From: Fischerella thermalis PCC 7521
Lineage (GTDB): Bacteria > Cyanobacteriota > Cyanobacteriia > Cyanobacteriales > Nostocaceae
Reading direction: 5' to 3'
Assembly (NCBI RefSeq): GCF_000317225.1
Contig: NZ_AJLL01000087.1
Location: forward strand, 1 to 33,600
DNA length: 33,600 nucleotides
The notes beneath the pieces are model-generated. The model did no database searches. It worked only from the letters and a program-made list of their open reading frames with translations, and was not told the origin of the DNA. Both the position numbers and the translations under genes were made by a program. Positions 9,427 to 17,659 of the stretch are shown here, piece after piece (positions within the stretch are counted from its first letter, which is position 1; every line of letters begins with the position of its first letter).

Positions 9427-10593
9427 TCAATTACGCAACTGAACAGGCATTGCCAAATAGGTCATTTTCAAACCACCCAAAGGGGTAAAAATGACTGGAG
9501 TAAGGTTTGTATTCATCTGCATAAGAATGGACGAAGCTGGCAAAGCTTTTAAACCTTCCATTAAATATTTAATATTAAAAGCTATATCTATATCTTCTCC
9601 TGATATCTGGGCTGGCATGATTTCCATTGCACTACCGACATCCTGAGATTCCACAGATAAGGTAATTTCTTGAGCATCCCCATTGAGGCTGACTTTCACA
9701 AGATTATTCTTTTGATCTGCGAGTACAGCAATTCGTTCTAAAGAACTCAAAAATTGCTTTCTTTCTAGTGTCAATTCTGTTTGAAATTGTTTGGGAATGA
9801 GGAGATGGTAAGCCGGATACTGCCCTTCTAGAGTACGGCTGGTCAAGCGTTGATTGCCAAATTCAAATACTACTTGACCTTGATCGAAATACAACGCTAC
9901 GGGTTCTTCAGATTCAGAACTATGAGCCAACATTCGCTCTAGTTCACGCAAGGCTCTTGCTGGTACTGTTACTTCTAAAACATCTTCACTATTAGTATCT
10001 GGACTTTCATTGGTAGTTTCTACGACTGCGAGGCGATGTCCGTCTGTAGCGGCAAATTCTAGAGTGTCTTGCTTGATTGTTAAATGCACACCAGTCAGTA
10101 CTTGCTTGGTTTCATCAGCACTAGTGGCAAACAATGAACCCCGTAAACCCTCAATCAATGTACTAACACTGAACTGCATAGGTTGAGCATTTTCAATGAC
10201 AGGTAGTTCTGGAAACTCTTCGCCCCCCATTGCTCGTACTTGATAACGTCCGCTCTTAGGTGTGAGTGTGACAATTAAACCGTTATAGTCTGGTAAATTG
10301 TCAGTAGCTGATGATTCATCGTCTAGGGTAATTTCTCCCTCTGGTAAACGAGAAACTATGTCATTGAGCAGTTTCGCAGGCACTGCGATCGCTCCTGATT
10401 GTACTACTTCAGCGCTGAAACTGGTGCGGATACCCAAACTCAAATCAAACGCTGTCAGGCTAACTTGGTTAGTTTCAGCATCAGCCTGCAACAACACATT
10501 CGCCAAAACTGGATGAGTGGGACGAGAAGGAACAGCACGGCTGGTTAATGAGAGGTGAGTACTGAGATCGCTTTGAGTACAAACGAGTTTCAT
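9427..10593 (-). CDS. dnaN: DNA polymerase III beta sliding clamp
   Basis: Forms the dimeric ring that tethers DNA polymerase III and other repair and replication enzymes to DNA. The 388-residue length and three-fold repeated clamp architecture (about 1-125, 130-255, 260-388) are normal. Recognisable segments are SRAVPSRPTHPVLANVLL near the start, ATDGHRLAVVE in the middle and FTPLGGLKMTYLAMPVQL at the end, which forms part of the clamp's C-terminal face. I chose ATG 10593 (MKLVCTQSDLS), the usual family start; a TTG two codons upstream would also be open. It lies downstream of dnaA on the same strand with the origin between them, and its 3' end meets the kinase gene with a 3-base gap. Confidence 0.97.
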   Translation of the reverse strand: MKLVCTQSDLSTHLSLTSRAVPSRPTHPVLANVLLQADAETNQVSLTAFDLSLGIRTSFSAEVVQSGAIAVPAKLLNDIVSRLPEGEITLDDESSATDNLPDYNGLIVTLTPKSGRYQVRAMGGEEFPELPVIENAQPMQFSVSTLIEGLRGSLFATSADETKQVLTGVHLTIKQDTLEFAATDGHRLAVVETTNESPDTNSEDVLEVTVPARALRELERMLAHSSESEEPVALYFDQGQVVFEFGNQRLTSRTLEGQYPAYHLLIPKQFQTELTLERKQFLSSLERIAVLADQKNNLVKVSLNGDAQEITLSVESQDVGSAMEIMPAQISGEDIDIAFNIKYLMEGLKALPASSILMQMNTNLTPVIFTPLGGLKMTYLAMPVQLRN

Positions 10594-10684
10594 AGTCAAA
10601 GTTAGCTGGTGTGTTTGGATATAGTAACACCGTTAGGCAAGGTTAGGGCAATGGCAGTGGGGGGAGTAAATATTTGAAAGAACT

Positions 10685-10719
10685 ACTAACCACTCACTAC
10701 TAACTCATAACTACTAACT
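10685..10719. repeat. ACTAACT-type heptamers beside oriC
   Basis: Five degenerate tandem heptamers: ACTAACC, ACTCACT, ACTAACT, CATAACT, ACTAACT. They stop seven bases before the first DnaA box, on the dnaN side. Confidence 0.8.
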
Positions 10720-10910
10720 ACAGTATGTGGAAATTGTGGAAAATCTGTGGAAAAACTAGAAAGATTTTCCACAGAGTAATTGTACTTAATAAAGTTTTCC
10801 ACATTAGTTTTATGAGTTTTCCACAATTAATTAGGAATTTTCCACAATCTAATTTATTCTTAATACTTTTTTATAGTTATTTTAATAATTGGCTCATTAG
10901 TTGATTTTTG

Positions 10911-10931
10911 GTTGTTAGTGGTTAGTGGTTA
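10911..10931. repeat. GTGGTTA-type heptamers beside oriC
   Basis: Three tandem heptamers, GTTGTTA, GTGGTTA, GTGGTTA. As a rotation of GGTTAGT they are the reverse complement of the ACTAACC units on the other side of the DnaA boxes. CCCCATC/CCTCCCC-type words follow up to the dnaA stop. Confidence 0.75.
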
Positions 10932-10963
10932 ATTGTCTCCCCATCACCCCACCTCCCCATTTC

Positions 10964-12337
10964 CTACTTAGGTCGGCTTGTCATATTAATGCGATCGCTC
11001 AGTTGACGTAGTGTTTGTCCTAAGTTTTGATCTGTTTCTTTTAATTGCGTAATTTTCTCACAACTATACATAACCGTTGTGTGGTCTTTACCACCAAATT
11101 CCTCTCCTATTCTAGGCAAACTTAAATCCGTGTGTTGCCGCATGAGATACATTCCTATCTGACGAGCCCAACTAATTTCTCGCCGTCGTGAGTTGCCTTT
11201 GAGATCGTCAATTGTGACATTAAACTCGTCAGCGATGATGGTTAAAATTGTTTCTGGGGTTGCTTCTACCTTTTGAGTAGGAGGTTCTAGTACGGGTGCA
11301 ATATTTTCTACCGTCATAGATAAACCCCAAATAGAAACATACGCCAGCGCCCGAATAAATGCTCCTTCCAGTTCTCTAATATTTGAGGTGTAATTAGAGG
11401 CAATATATTCAATTACATTCTCTGGTAGACGAATATTCTCATATTCGGCTTTTTTTTGCAGAATAGCCATTCTAGTTTCTAAATCTGGCGGTTGGATATC
11501 AGCAATCAAGCCCATTGCAAATCGAGAACTCAGACGTTCTTGCAGACGAGGAATTTGATTAGGAGGGCGATCAGAAGCAATCACAACTTGTTTACCAGCT
11601 TCATGTAAAGTATTGAACGTATGAAAAAACTCTTCTTGGGTATATTCCTTACCCTCAATAAACTGAATATCATCCACTAAAATCAAATCTGCTGCTCGGT
11701 AGTGTTCGCGAAAACTTTGCATACTGTCTTTGCGAATAGCAGTGATTAAATCATTAGTAAACTGTTCCGTAGAAACATAAAATATTTTTGAATTTGGGCA
11801 AATTTCTAAGCGATAATGCCCGATCGCCTGCATTAGGTGAGTTTTACCTAAACCTACACCACCACATAAAAACAAGGGGTTGAATTCTCTACCTGGTGAT
11901 TCAGCAACTGCCAAAGCCGCAGCGTGAGCCATGCGATTGTTGGCTCCGACTACAAAGCGTGAAAATACATATTTTGGATTTAATTCAGTGGTTTTGGGCA
12001 GATTTTTAACAGCATTGTCCGGAATAATGGTCGGAGGTGGTAATGATAAAGTTCCTTCTTTGTCTGTTAACTGAGACACATCATCACCCTGGGCAACAGT
12101 AATATAAATTTCTACAGGATGACCCAAAATATCCTGAACAACATTAGTAATTGTCTTAATGTAATATTTTTGCAGCCAATTACGGGCAAAGGGGTTGGGA
12201 GTACGAATGACTAAATAGTTATTTTCCAGTCGTTCAGCGCTAGCAGTTTTGATCCAAGTTTCAAAGGTGGGACGAGATAGCTCTAGCTGCAAGCGTTCCA
12301 GAACTTGACTCCACAGATTATCTATGGGAATTGCCAT
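10964..12337 (-). CDS. dnaA: Chromosomal replication initiator DnaA
   Basis: AAA+ ATPase that binds DnaA boxes and opens the origin. The 457-residue protein has all four domains: domain I (about 1-82, [21 protein letters not shown]), a short linker (about 83-118), the AAA+ domain III with Walker [10 protein letters not shown] (159-167) and Walker B LILVDD (218-223), and the DNA-binding domain IV with the signature [15 protein letters not shown] (415-429). Its own 3' side carries the DnaA-box cluster and then dnaN on the same strand. It is transcribed divergently from the HtrA-type protease gene across a 166-base spacer with an inverted repeat at 12454-12471. Confidence 0.98.
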   Translation of the reverse strand: MAIPIDNLWSQVLERLQLELSRPTFETWIKTASAERLENNYLVIRTPNPFARNWLQKYYIKTITNVVQDILGHPVEIYITVAQGDDVSQLTDKEGTLSLPPPTIIPDNAVKNLPKTTELNPKYVFSRFVVGANNRMAHAAALAVAESPGREFNPLFLCGGVGLGKTHLMQAIGHYRLEICPNSKIFYVSTEQFTNDLITAIRKDSMQSFREHYRAADLILVDDIQFIEGKEYTQEEFFHTFNTLHEAGKQVVIASDRPPNQIPRLQERLSSRFAMGLIADIQPPDLETRMAILQKKAEYENIRLPENVIEYIASNYTSNIRELEGAFIRALAYVSIWGLSMTVENIAPVLEPPTQKVEATPETILTIIADEFNVTIDDLKGNSRRREISWARQIGMYLMRQHTDLSLPRIGEEFGGKDHTTVMYSCEKITQLKETDQNLGQTLRQLSDRINMTSRPK

Positions 12338-12453
12338 TATCTACCACCTTTGCTGGTAATCGTCACAATAATATAAGCAAGCACCAATTTAACATTCAGC
12401 TACTCTAGACCAGGAATATGCTTTTAAGTTGTAATCTTTGTTTGGACTCCCCC

Positions 12454-12471
12454 GGTAGGCAATATCCTACC
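12454..12471. promoter_or_regulatory. Inverted repeat in the dnaA/htrA divergent promoter region
   Basis: GGTAGG, CAATAT, CCTACC: a 6+6 inverted repeat centred 125 bases upstream of the dnaA start and 41 bases upstream of the protease start. It could be an operator or a leader hairpin for the protease gene. No regulator can be named from the sequence. Confidence 0.3.
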
Positions 12472-12503
12472 ACTGACACCTTCACATGGAGAAGTAAGCA
12501 CGG

Positions 12504-13808
12504 ATGAAGAAACCAGACAATGACTTGCAAACGCGAAATATAAACACTAGTAGCTTAGGAAATGGGGAGATCGGCAGACGGGGAGAAATTTTTCTCCCCA
12601 CCACCTCATCACAAGACACTCCATCGCGCCAAAGATCAGTAATCTCAATTTTATCCATGCTACTGGGTGGCGTAACAATTGTATCCCTTGGGGGCTGTTC
12701 CCTACCCATTAATATGCCAGGGAATCAAACACCTAATTCTCAAGCACAAAATCCGACAAGCGCCCCTGCTCCCGTTCCACCTCCTATTTTGCAATCATCT
12801 GGAGATCCCAATTTTGTAGTGAATGTGGTACAAAAGGTAGGGCCCGCGGTAGTTCGCATTGACTCTGCTAGAACAATAACTTCACCACCAGATGAATTTG
12901 GCGATCCATTTTTCCGTCGGTTCTTTAGTGATGAACCACAGCCCAGACAGCGAGTCGAACGGGGTAGTGGTTCTGGTTTTATTATCAGTGCCAATGGTCA
13001 AATTTTGACCAATTCTCATGTAGTTAATGGTGCTGATACGGTAACGGTAAGATTAAAAGATGGCCGGACTTTTGATGGAAGAGTCATAGGGGAAGATCCG
13101 GTTACTGATGTAGCAGTTATAACAATAAATGCCCAGAATTTACCTACTATTGCTCTGGGTAATTCTGATGTTGTACAGCCAGGAGAAGCAGTCATAGCCA
13201 TTGGTAATCCTCTGGGTTTAGACAATACTGTAACCTCTGGAATTATTAGCGCCACAGGACGTTCTGGTAGTGCGATCGGTGCTAGCGACAAACGTGTTGA
13301 TTATATTCAAACTGACGCTGCTATTAATCCTGGTAACTCTGGTGGGCCTTTACTAAATGTTCGTGGTGAAGTTATTGCCATGAACACTGCCATTATTCGT
13401 GGCGCTCAAGGCTTAGGCTTTGCTATTCCCATCAATACAGCACAAAGAATTGCCCAAGAATTAATTGCTAAAGGGAAAGTGGATCATCCCTATTTGGGTA
13501 TTCAAATGGCGACACTGACACCCGAAATTAGAGAGAGAATCAGTAAACTAGGTATTAATCTAGCGACAGATAAAGGGGTTTTATTGATTGCTGTTATAGC
13601 GCGTTCTCCCGCAGCCAATGCAGGACTAAGAGAAGGTGATGTGATTGTGAGTATCAATAACCAGCCTGTGACTGATGTTGAACAAGTGCAAAAATTAGTA
13701 GAAAACAGTAGAATAGGAATCCCCTTACAAATACAAGTACAACGCGATGGACAAAATTTGCAAGTTGCAGTCAGACCTGCTCCTTTGCCAGTTCAGCGTG
13801 AAAGTTAA
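12504..13808 (+). CDS. HtrA/Deg-type serine protease with PDZ domain
   Basis: Envelope or periplasmic quality-control protease of the HtrA/Deg family. The catalytic triad is complete: His172 (LTNSHVV), Asp202 (PVTDVAV) and Ser279 (NPGNSGGPL), with the spacing usual in DegP-type enzymes. One PDZ domain follows (about 330-425; [20 protein letters not shown]). A hydrophobic segment near 50-64 ([14 protein letters not shown]) ends in a lipobox-like LGGC, so it may be a lipoprotein or a membrane-anchored protein. A Pro/Gln/Asn linker follows. The first 50 residues are low-complexity and partly encoded by GGGGAGA-type repeat words with a 9-bp hairpin at 12580-12599, so the start could be later, at 12657. 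The listed start has GGAG eleven bases upstream. HhoA, HhoB or HtrA cannot be told apart here. Confidence 0.92.
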   Translation: MKKPDNDLQTRNINTSSLGNGEIGRRGEIFLPTTSSQDTPSRQRSVISILSMLLGGVTIVSLGGCSLPINMPGNQTPNSQAQNPTSAPAPVPPPILQSSGDPNFVVNVVQKVGPAVVRIDSARTITSPPDEFGDPFFRRFFSDEPQPRQRVERGSGSGFIISANGQILTNSHVVNGADTVTVRLKDGRTFDGRVIGEDPVTDVAVITINAQNLPTIALGNSDVVQPGEAVIAIGNPLGLDNTVTSGIISATGRSGSAIGASDKRVDYIQTDAAINPGNSGGPLLNVRGEVIAMNTAIIRGAQGLGFAIPINTAQRIAQELIAKGKVDHPYLGIQMATLTPEIRERISKLGINLATDKGVLLIAVIARSPAANAGLREGDVIVSINNQPVTDVEQVQKLVENSRIGIPLQIQVQRDGQNLQVAVRPAPLPVQRES

Positions 13809-14177
13809 TATGAATTATGAATCACGTAAGACTGTGAATTCAAAAAGGCGGTAAAAGACTATGGGGAATAGTCAACATACCAATTACCACCTAACCTAAC
13901 CACCCACGGAAAATCCATCTGTGTTTATCGGTGTGTATCGGTGGTCGATTTCTAAAAATAATAATTTTTTTTACCAAACGTAATGAACATAAATCTCTAT
14001 ATCTATCCACATCAGGCGTGAATTATGAATAAAAAGATTTAATAACTTAATAATCTTTGATTGTCATAATTAGGAGCTTGAGATAATTGAGCGAATTACA
14101 TCAATTTTAAACATGGTTGTGACAGATAGATTTAAAAAACCTATACCCACATAAGTTATTCCAATCCAAAATCCAAA
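13809..14177. other. Spacer between the htrA-type gene and def
   Basis: 369 bases without a gene. It holds a GTGTTTATCGGTGT-type dispersed repeat at 13913-13944 (related to one at 17391-17454), AT-rich sequence at 13950-14120, and AATCCAAAATCCAAAA at 14162-14177 running straight into the def start codon. A promoter for def must lie here, but I cannot place it. Confidence 0.5.
13913..13944. repeat. Dispersed CCATCTGTGT/TATCGGTG repeat, copy 1
   Basis: ATCCATCTGTGT is followed by two TATCGGTG words. The 14-mer GTGTTTATCGGTGT (13921-13934) reappears as its exact reverse complement at 17392-17405, and ATCCATCTGTGT reappears at 17429-17440. Confidence 0.65.
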
Positions 14178-14708
14178 ATGGCACTACTCCCAATAATTCA
14201 ATTAGGTAATTCTATACTTCGTCAAAAAGCAACTGAAGTTGAAGATATCCAAGATGAAACAATTCAGAAACTGATTGAAGATTTAATGGCTACAGTTAGT
14301 GAGGCGAATGGTGTAGGCATTGCAGCCCCTCAAGTTGCCCAATTATACCGTGTGATGATTGTAGCGTCACGTCCTAATCCCAGGTATCCCCATGCTCCAC
14401 ATATGGAACCGACAGCTATGATTAATCCCCGCATCATAGCTCATTCGAGTACAATGATCAAAGATTGGGAAGGTTGCTTGAGCATTCCTGGTATTAGGGG
14501 TTTAGTACCAAGGTATGAGGCAATAGAAGTAGAATATACCGACAGAAACGGCAAGATACAAAGGCAATTGTTAACTAATTTTGTCGCTCGGATCTTTCAA
14601 CACGAATACGATCATTTTGATGGTATAGTCTTTTTAGACCGCTTGGAAAGCAATTTAGATATTGTCACTGATCACGAGTATCAAAAACTAATTGTTCACA
14701 ATATTTGA
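14178..14708 (+). CDS. def: Peptide deformylase
   Basis: Removes the formyl group from the N-terminal Met of new proteins at the ribosome. All three active-site motifs are present: GVGIAAPQ (45-52), EGCLS (98-102; Cys100 ligates the metal) and HEYDH (142-146; two His ligands and the catalytic Glu). The length of 176 residues is normal. The start ATG directly follows a 16-base AATCCAAA-type repeat and has no Shine-Dalgarno sequence; the next Met is internal, so the start is probably right and translation is perhaps leaderless-like. The HMA_2 cluster begins 95 bases downstream on the same strand and looks functionally unrelated. Confidence 0.97.
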   Translation: MALLPIIQLGNSILRQKATEVEDIQDETIQKLIEDLMATVSEANGVGIAAPQVAQLYRVMIVASRPNPRYPHAPHMEPTAMINPRIIAHSSTMIKDWEGCLSIPGIRGLVPRYEAIEVEYTDRNGKIQRQLLTNFVARIFQHEYDHFDGIVFLDRLESNLDIVTDHEYQKLIVHNI

Positions 14709-14803
14709 CAATAAATAACTCTAAAGAACTATACAAGGGGTGGAAATTTGAGTTAGAGTTAATCTGATGTTAACCTTTTGGCTTTGAGGTAGCTATTGGG
14801 TAA

Positions 14804-15979
14804 ATGACAAATACTATTAGTAGTCGCAAGGGGTTAAGTCAACCGCTGCAACAATCTTCTGGCTTAATCTTTGCTCGAAAGCAAAGCGATGAAGTTAATA
14901 ATCACAAGGGTGAAGTATCTACACGGTCAATGGCACAATTAGGGCTGGGTGGTCTAAAAATTATTCATGTTAGTCAAGGCCGCGTGCGAATTCGTGCCAC
15001 TGACGTCAGTTATAACTCGATCCTAGAAAGTTTATCCCAGCAATTACGGCAGCATGATGGTGTAACAGAAGTCAGCACTAATCACAAAACTAGCAGTTTA
15101 GTGGTTAAATTTGATGAAGGTAGGCTACCTCTGCCACAGATGTTAGCAAGACTTCAAGAGTTTGGTATTCAGCAATATCAAGCTGCTTCTGATTCACAAA
15201 CTAATACCGATCCCTTCGCTGCTTGGAAATCAGCAGAATTTTGGCAAGAGCAAGGACTTTCCTTTATTCCTTTATTTGCAGGACTGGGAGTGACAGGGGC
15301 ACTGGGAATCAATGGGTTGGCAGCAATTCCGGTATACATGATTACAGCAGATGCTACCCGGCGTGTGATTGACTATATAGAACCTCAATTATTCGGAACT
15401 AAAAAGAATAAAAAATTGAATACAGCTTCTGCAACACAATCAACAAAAAAACATCAAGTGAAATCGCAATCCTCTCTAGCAAAAGTGGAGCAAATAGCAG
15501 CTGGAAAGCAAGAGTTATTCTCAAAAGGCATTGTGGACAATGCAAAGATTACTTGCAAGATTGTCCATGCAATTCCGGGACGTATCCGGCTGAGTGTACC
15601 AAAATTAGCTCTCGATCAAGATTATGCAAAACGCTTGGAAAGATTGCTCAAAGCAGATCCCCAAGTTACAAGCGTGCGTATTAATTGTGATGCTGCATCA
15701 GTGGCGATCGCATATCAACCAAGCAATATTGCAGCAAATCACTGGATTGATTTAATGCAGCGAGCACAGCAGGCTGCACCGCGAGTCACAGAAAAAGACG
15801 CTCATACGCAGCCAATTGCCAAGCCAGTTAGGGAGTCGAGCAAATCAGAAGAATTCCGAACAGCAACAGTGGAACCTACACCAGAGGAAACTGGTTTATG
15901 GGCTACATTCAAAGCTCCGGCTTTGTCTTATGCTCTCGCCTTTATGGCGAACTTTCCTATTAATGCAGCCCCGGACTGA
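14804..15979 (+). CDS. Two-module HMA_2-like membrane protein
   Basis: A 391-residue protein, not functionally assigned. It has two divergent heavy-metal-associated-like (HMA_2) modules: a weaker one at about 50-125 (IIHVSQGRVRIRATD) and a clear one at about 250-308 (CKIVHAIPGRIRLSVPKL through VRINCDAASVAIAY). Neither has the CxxC loop that binds metal in classical HMA domains. Between them lies a Gly-rich hydrophobic stretch (151-180) long enough for one or two membrane spans, followed by a Lys/Gln/Ser linker. A second hydrophobic patch closes the protein (about 366-385). It begins a same-strand run of five related genes; the next starts 14 bases on, behind a strong GGAGGAAA ribosome site. 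Domain assignment is firm for the second module only. Confidence 0.8.
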   Translation: MTNTISSRKGLSQPLQQSSGLIFARKQSDEVNNHKGEVSTRSMAQLGLGGLKIIHVSQGRVRIRATDVSYNSILESLSQQLRQHDGVTEVSTNHKTSSLVVKFDEGRLPLPQMLARLQEFGIQQYQAASDSQTNTDPFAAWKSAEFWQEQGLSFIPLFAGLGVTGALGINGLAAIPVYMITADATRRVIDYIEPQLFGTKKNKKLNTASATQSTKKHQVKSQSSLAKVEQIAAGKQELFSKGIVDNAKITCKIVHAIPGRIRLSVPKLALDQDYAKRLERLLKADPQVTSVRINCDAASVAIAYQPSNIAANHWIDLMQRAQQAAPRVTEKDAHTQPIAKPVRESSKSEEFRTATVEPTPEETGLWATFKAPALSYALAFMANFPINAAPD

Positions 15980-15993
15980 GGAGGAGGAAAGCA

Positions 15994-17271
15994 ATGGTTG
16001 GATCAAAGTTAGGATTGGCATCTATCCCAGAAAAAGAAACCCAGGTAAGAGTTACGCAACAAACTGATCGCACACAAGAGCGATCGCCCCGGGAAGTTTA
16101 CAGCATCACCTATGCAATGCCAGGACAAGTCGGGTTTTGCGTACCCCGTATCGCCAAAGATCAACGCTACCTGGAACATCTTGTAAAGTTGCTAAAAGCA
16201 GAAGCTTTAATCACAAATGTGCAAGTCAATAGTACCGCCGCTTCTGTAGTAGTAACTTACAAGTCTGGAGAAATGTCAGATTACCAGATGCGATCGCATC
16301 TAATTGCTCTGATTCAGTCTGAAGTAAAAGAGCTAGCGACGATTCAACCAGTAAATTCCCATCCTAAAACTCAAAAACAAACTGAACTTGGAATGGCAAA
16401 AGAAACTTATAGCATCACCTATGCAATGCCAGGACAAGTCGGGTTTTGCGTACCTCGCATTTCCACAGATGAAAAATATCAAGAGCGTCTTGTAAAGTTG
16501 TTGAAAGCAGAGGCATTAGTTACGAAGGTGCAAATAAATATCACTGCCGGGTCTATTGTGGTAATTTACAAATCTGGAGTCATGTCAGATTACGAGATGC
16601 GATCGCATCTAGCAAATCTGATTCAATCTGGTATAACAGAGCCAGCAACAACACAACCAACAAATTCATACCCAACAGTCAGTCAGATAGAAAACAGACA
16701 ACAACAAGACGAGGAGAAATCGTCAGTTCTCCCTGCACCCTCTCCGACTCCAGTGAGTAGACATTTTAACGTCACTGCTGTTAAGAAAATCGCAGTTGCA
16801 ACCATCACAGAACACAAATTTCTGCTAAGTAGAAAGTTGCCTCAAGAAGAAATTGAAGAAGGCAGAAGGCAAGAGGCAGAAGGTAGAAGGCTCGATTGCA
16901 TGGGAATTCAAGTCCTGCCAATGTCCTCGTCTCGTCCTAAATCTGCCGTACTTCCCCAGAAAACTGAACAACAAGCAAAGCCATCAGCCAAAGTCGCTTA
17001 TAGTATTGCTCACGTCATTCCGGGAAGAATTCGGTTTCATGTGCCTCGGATCGCAAAAGATCCGAAATATGTGCAACGCTTAGAGGCTTTATTAAAAGCA
17101 GATCCAACGGTCATCGGCGAACGAATTAACCGTGCCGCAGCATCAGTTGTCATCACATACAAATCTGCGGTGAAAGCTAATAGTAAAGACTGTGATAGCA
17201 GTGTTTTGGAAACTGCAATCTCACATTTAGCAAATCTGCTGCAATCTGCCAGTGATGTGGCAGTTGCCTAA
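15994..17271 (+). CDS. Three-module HMA_2-like protein
   Basis: A 425-residue soluble-looking protein with three HMA_2-like modules at about 35-110, 138-212 and 335-420. Each has the form YSI-x(3)-PG(Q/R)-x(4)-VPRI and a closing strand SVVVTYKS. Modules 1 and 2 share YSITYAMPGQVGFCVPRI; their genes share 44 identical bases (16102-16145 and 16411-16454), pointing to a recent duplication or conversion. Module 3 reads IPGRIRFHVPRI, like the copy in the P-type ATPase. Residues about 285-312, rich in Glu/Gly/Arg, are encoded by GGCAGAAGG-type repeat words, so an intergenic repeat appears to have been captured in frame. No CxxC, no signal peptide, no membrane span. A strong ribosome site (GAGGAGGAAA) supports the start at 15994. 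Function unknown; a partner of the ATPase downstream is inferred. Confidence 0.82.
   Translation: MVGSKLGLASIPEKETQVRVTQQTDRTQERSPREVYSITYAMPGQVGFCVPRIAKDQRYLEHLVKLLKAEALITNVQVNSTAASVVVTYKSGEMSDYQMRSHLIALIQSEVKELATIQPVNSHPKTQKQTELGMAKETYSITYAMPGQVGFCVPRISTDEKYQERLVKLLKAEALVTKVQINITAGSIVVIYKSGVMSDYEMRSHLANLIQSGITEPATTQPTNSYPTVSQIENRQQQDEEKSSVLPAPSPTPVSRHFNVTAVKKIAVATITEHKFLLSRKLPQEEIEEGRRQEAEGRRLDCMGIQVLPMSSSRPKSAVLPQKTEQQAKPSAKVAYSIAHVIPGRIRFHVPRIAKDPKYVQRLEALLKADPTVIGERINRAAASVVITYKSAVKANSKDCDSSVLETAISHLANLLQSASDVAVA
16102..16454 (+). repeat. 44-nt exact direct repeat within the three-module gene
   Basis: Bases 16102-16145 and 16411-16454 are identical, 309 bases (103 codons) apart, in the same frame. 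They encode the loop and first strand of HMA_2 modules 1 and 2. The shared GATGCGATCGCATCT further on keeps the same spacing. Confidence 0.85.
16850..16935 (+). repeat. Repeat DNA captured inside a reading frame
   Basis: GGCAGAAGG-type words, typical of spacers, lie in frame within the three-module gene. The beginning, TTGAAGAAGGCAGAAGGCA, is almost the same as TTGAAGAAGGCAGAGGGCA at 26027-26045, which is between genes. Confidence 0.65.
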
Positions 17272-17390
17272 ATTTTCTAACCAATCTACTAAATCAGTGA
17301 ACAGGCGTATAGTGGGAGACTTAAACCCAAGCGAATATGCACTCTTGACTGACTACTAGACCTTTTGCAAAAGTCTATTTTCAAAAAACG

Positions 17391-17454
17391 AACACCGATA
17401 AACACCAATAAACACCGATAAAATCCATATCCATCTGTGTGCATCTGTGTGCCA
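17391..17454. repeat. Dispersed CACCGATAAA/CATCTGTGT repeat, copy 2
   Basis: Three tandem AACACC(G/A)ATA units (17391-17420) are followed by ATCCATCTGTGTGCATCTGTG. It shares a 14-mer in inverted orientation and a 12-mer in direct orientation with the copy at 13913-13944. Confidence 0.7.
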
Positions 17455-17556
17455 TGAGTGTACATTACGGAAGCGGCTACGCGTCTACGTAATTCAGGAA
17501 TTATTCTGATTTTTGCAAGATATCCACTCTTAAATTTAAAGACTTGAAGATTATTT

Positions 17557-17608
17557 TTTGTAGTTAGGACTTTAGTCCTCAAGGAGCGAAGACAGCGCTC
17601 ACTACAAA
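17557..17608. mobile_element. Short inverted-repeat (MITE-like) element
   Basis: Terminal arms TTTGTAGT (17557-17564) and ACTACAAA (17601-17608) enclose a perfect internal palindrome AGGACTTTAGTCCT (17566-17579). The form, a 52-base non-coding element with inverted ends, is like the small dispersed elements of Nostocales genomes. Mobility is inferred and no target duplication is evident. Confidence 0.45.
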
Positions 17609-17659
17609 CTGTCTTCTCGTCGCCAATGTTCACCAATATTTTTGTATGAGAGAGAAGCA

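Larger units (their letters stand above)
10594..10963. other. oriC: Chromosomal replication origin (oriC)
   Basis: The 370-base spacer between dnaA and dnaN has seven DnaA boxes: ATTTCCACA/TTTTCCACA written as TGTGGAAAW at 10726-10734, 10735-10743 and 10746-10754, and as TTTTCCACA at 10765-10773, 10795-10803, 10817-10825 and 10838-10846. The first three face one way and the last four the other. Directly after the last box, 10847-10905 is almost pure A+T and is the natural candidate for the unwinding element. The gene context dnaA-boxes-dnaN is the classic bacterial origin. Degenerate heptamer repeats of one family flank the boxes in inverted orientation (10685-10719 and 10911-10931). Confidence 0.88.
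17272..17659. other. Repeat-filled spacer before the P-type ATPase
   Basis: 388 bases with no gene but with several dispersed elements: a near-perfect palindrome AGACCTTTTGCAAAAGTCT (17358-17376), tandem AACACCGATAA units and CATCTGTGT units (17391-17454), a GGCTACGCGTCTACGTAA word near 17474, and a 52-base inverted-repeat element (17557-17608). A long minus-strand open frame across it is made only of these repeats. Confidence 0.7.

Noticed and set aside
12482-13291. Minus-strand frames of 75 to 91 codons across the protease gene
   Set aside because: Antisense shadows of a protease with a complete catalytic triad and PDZ domain.
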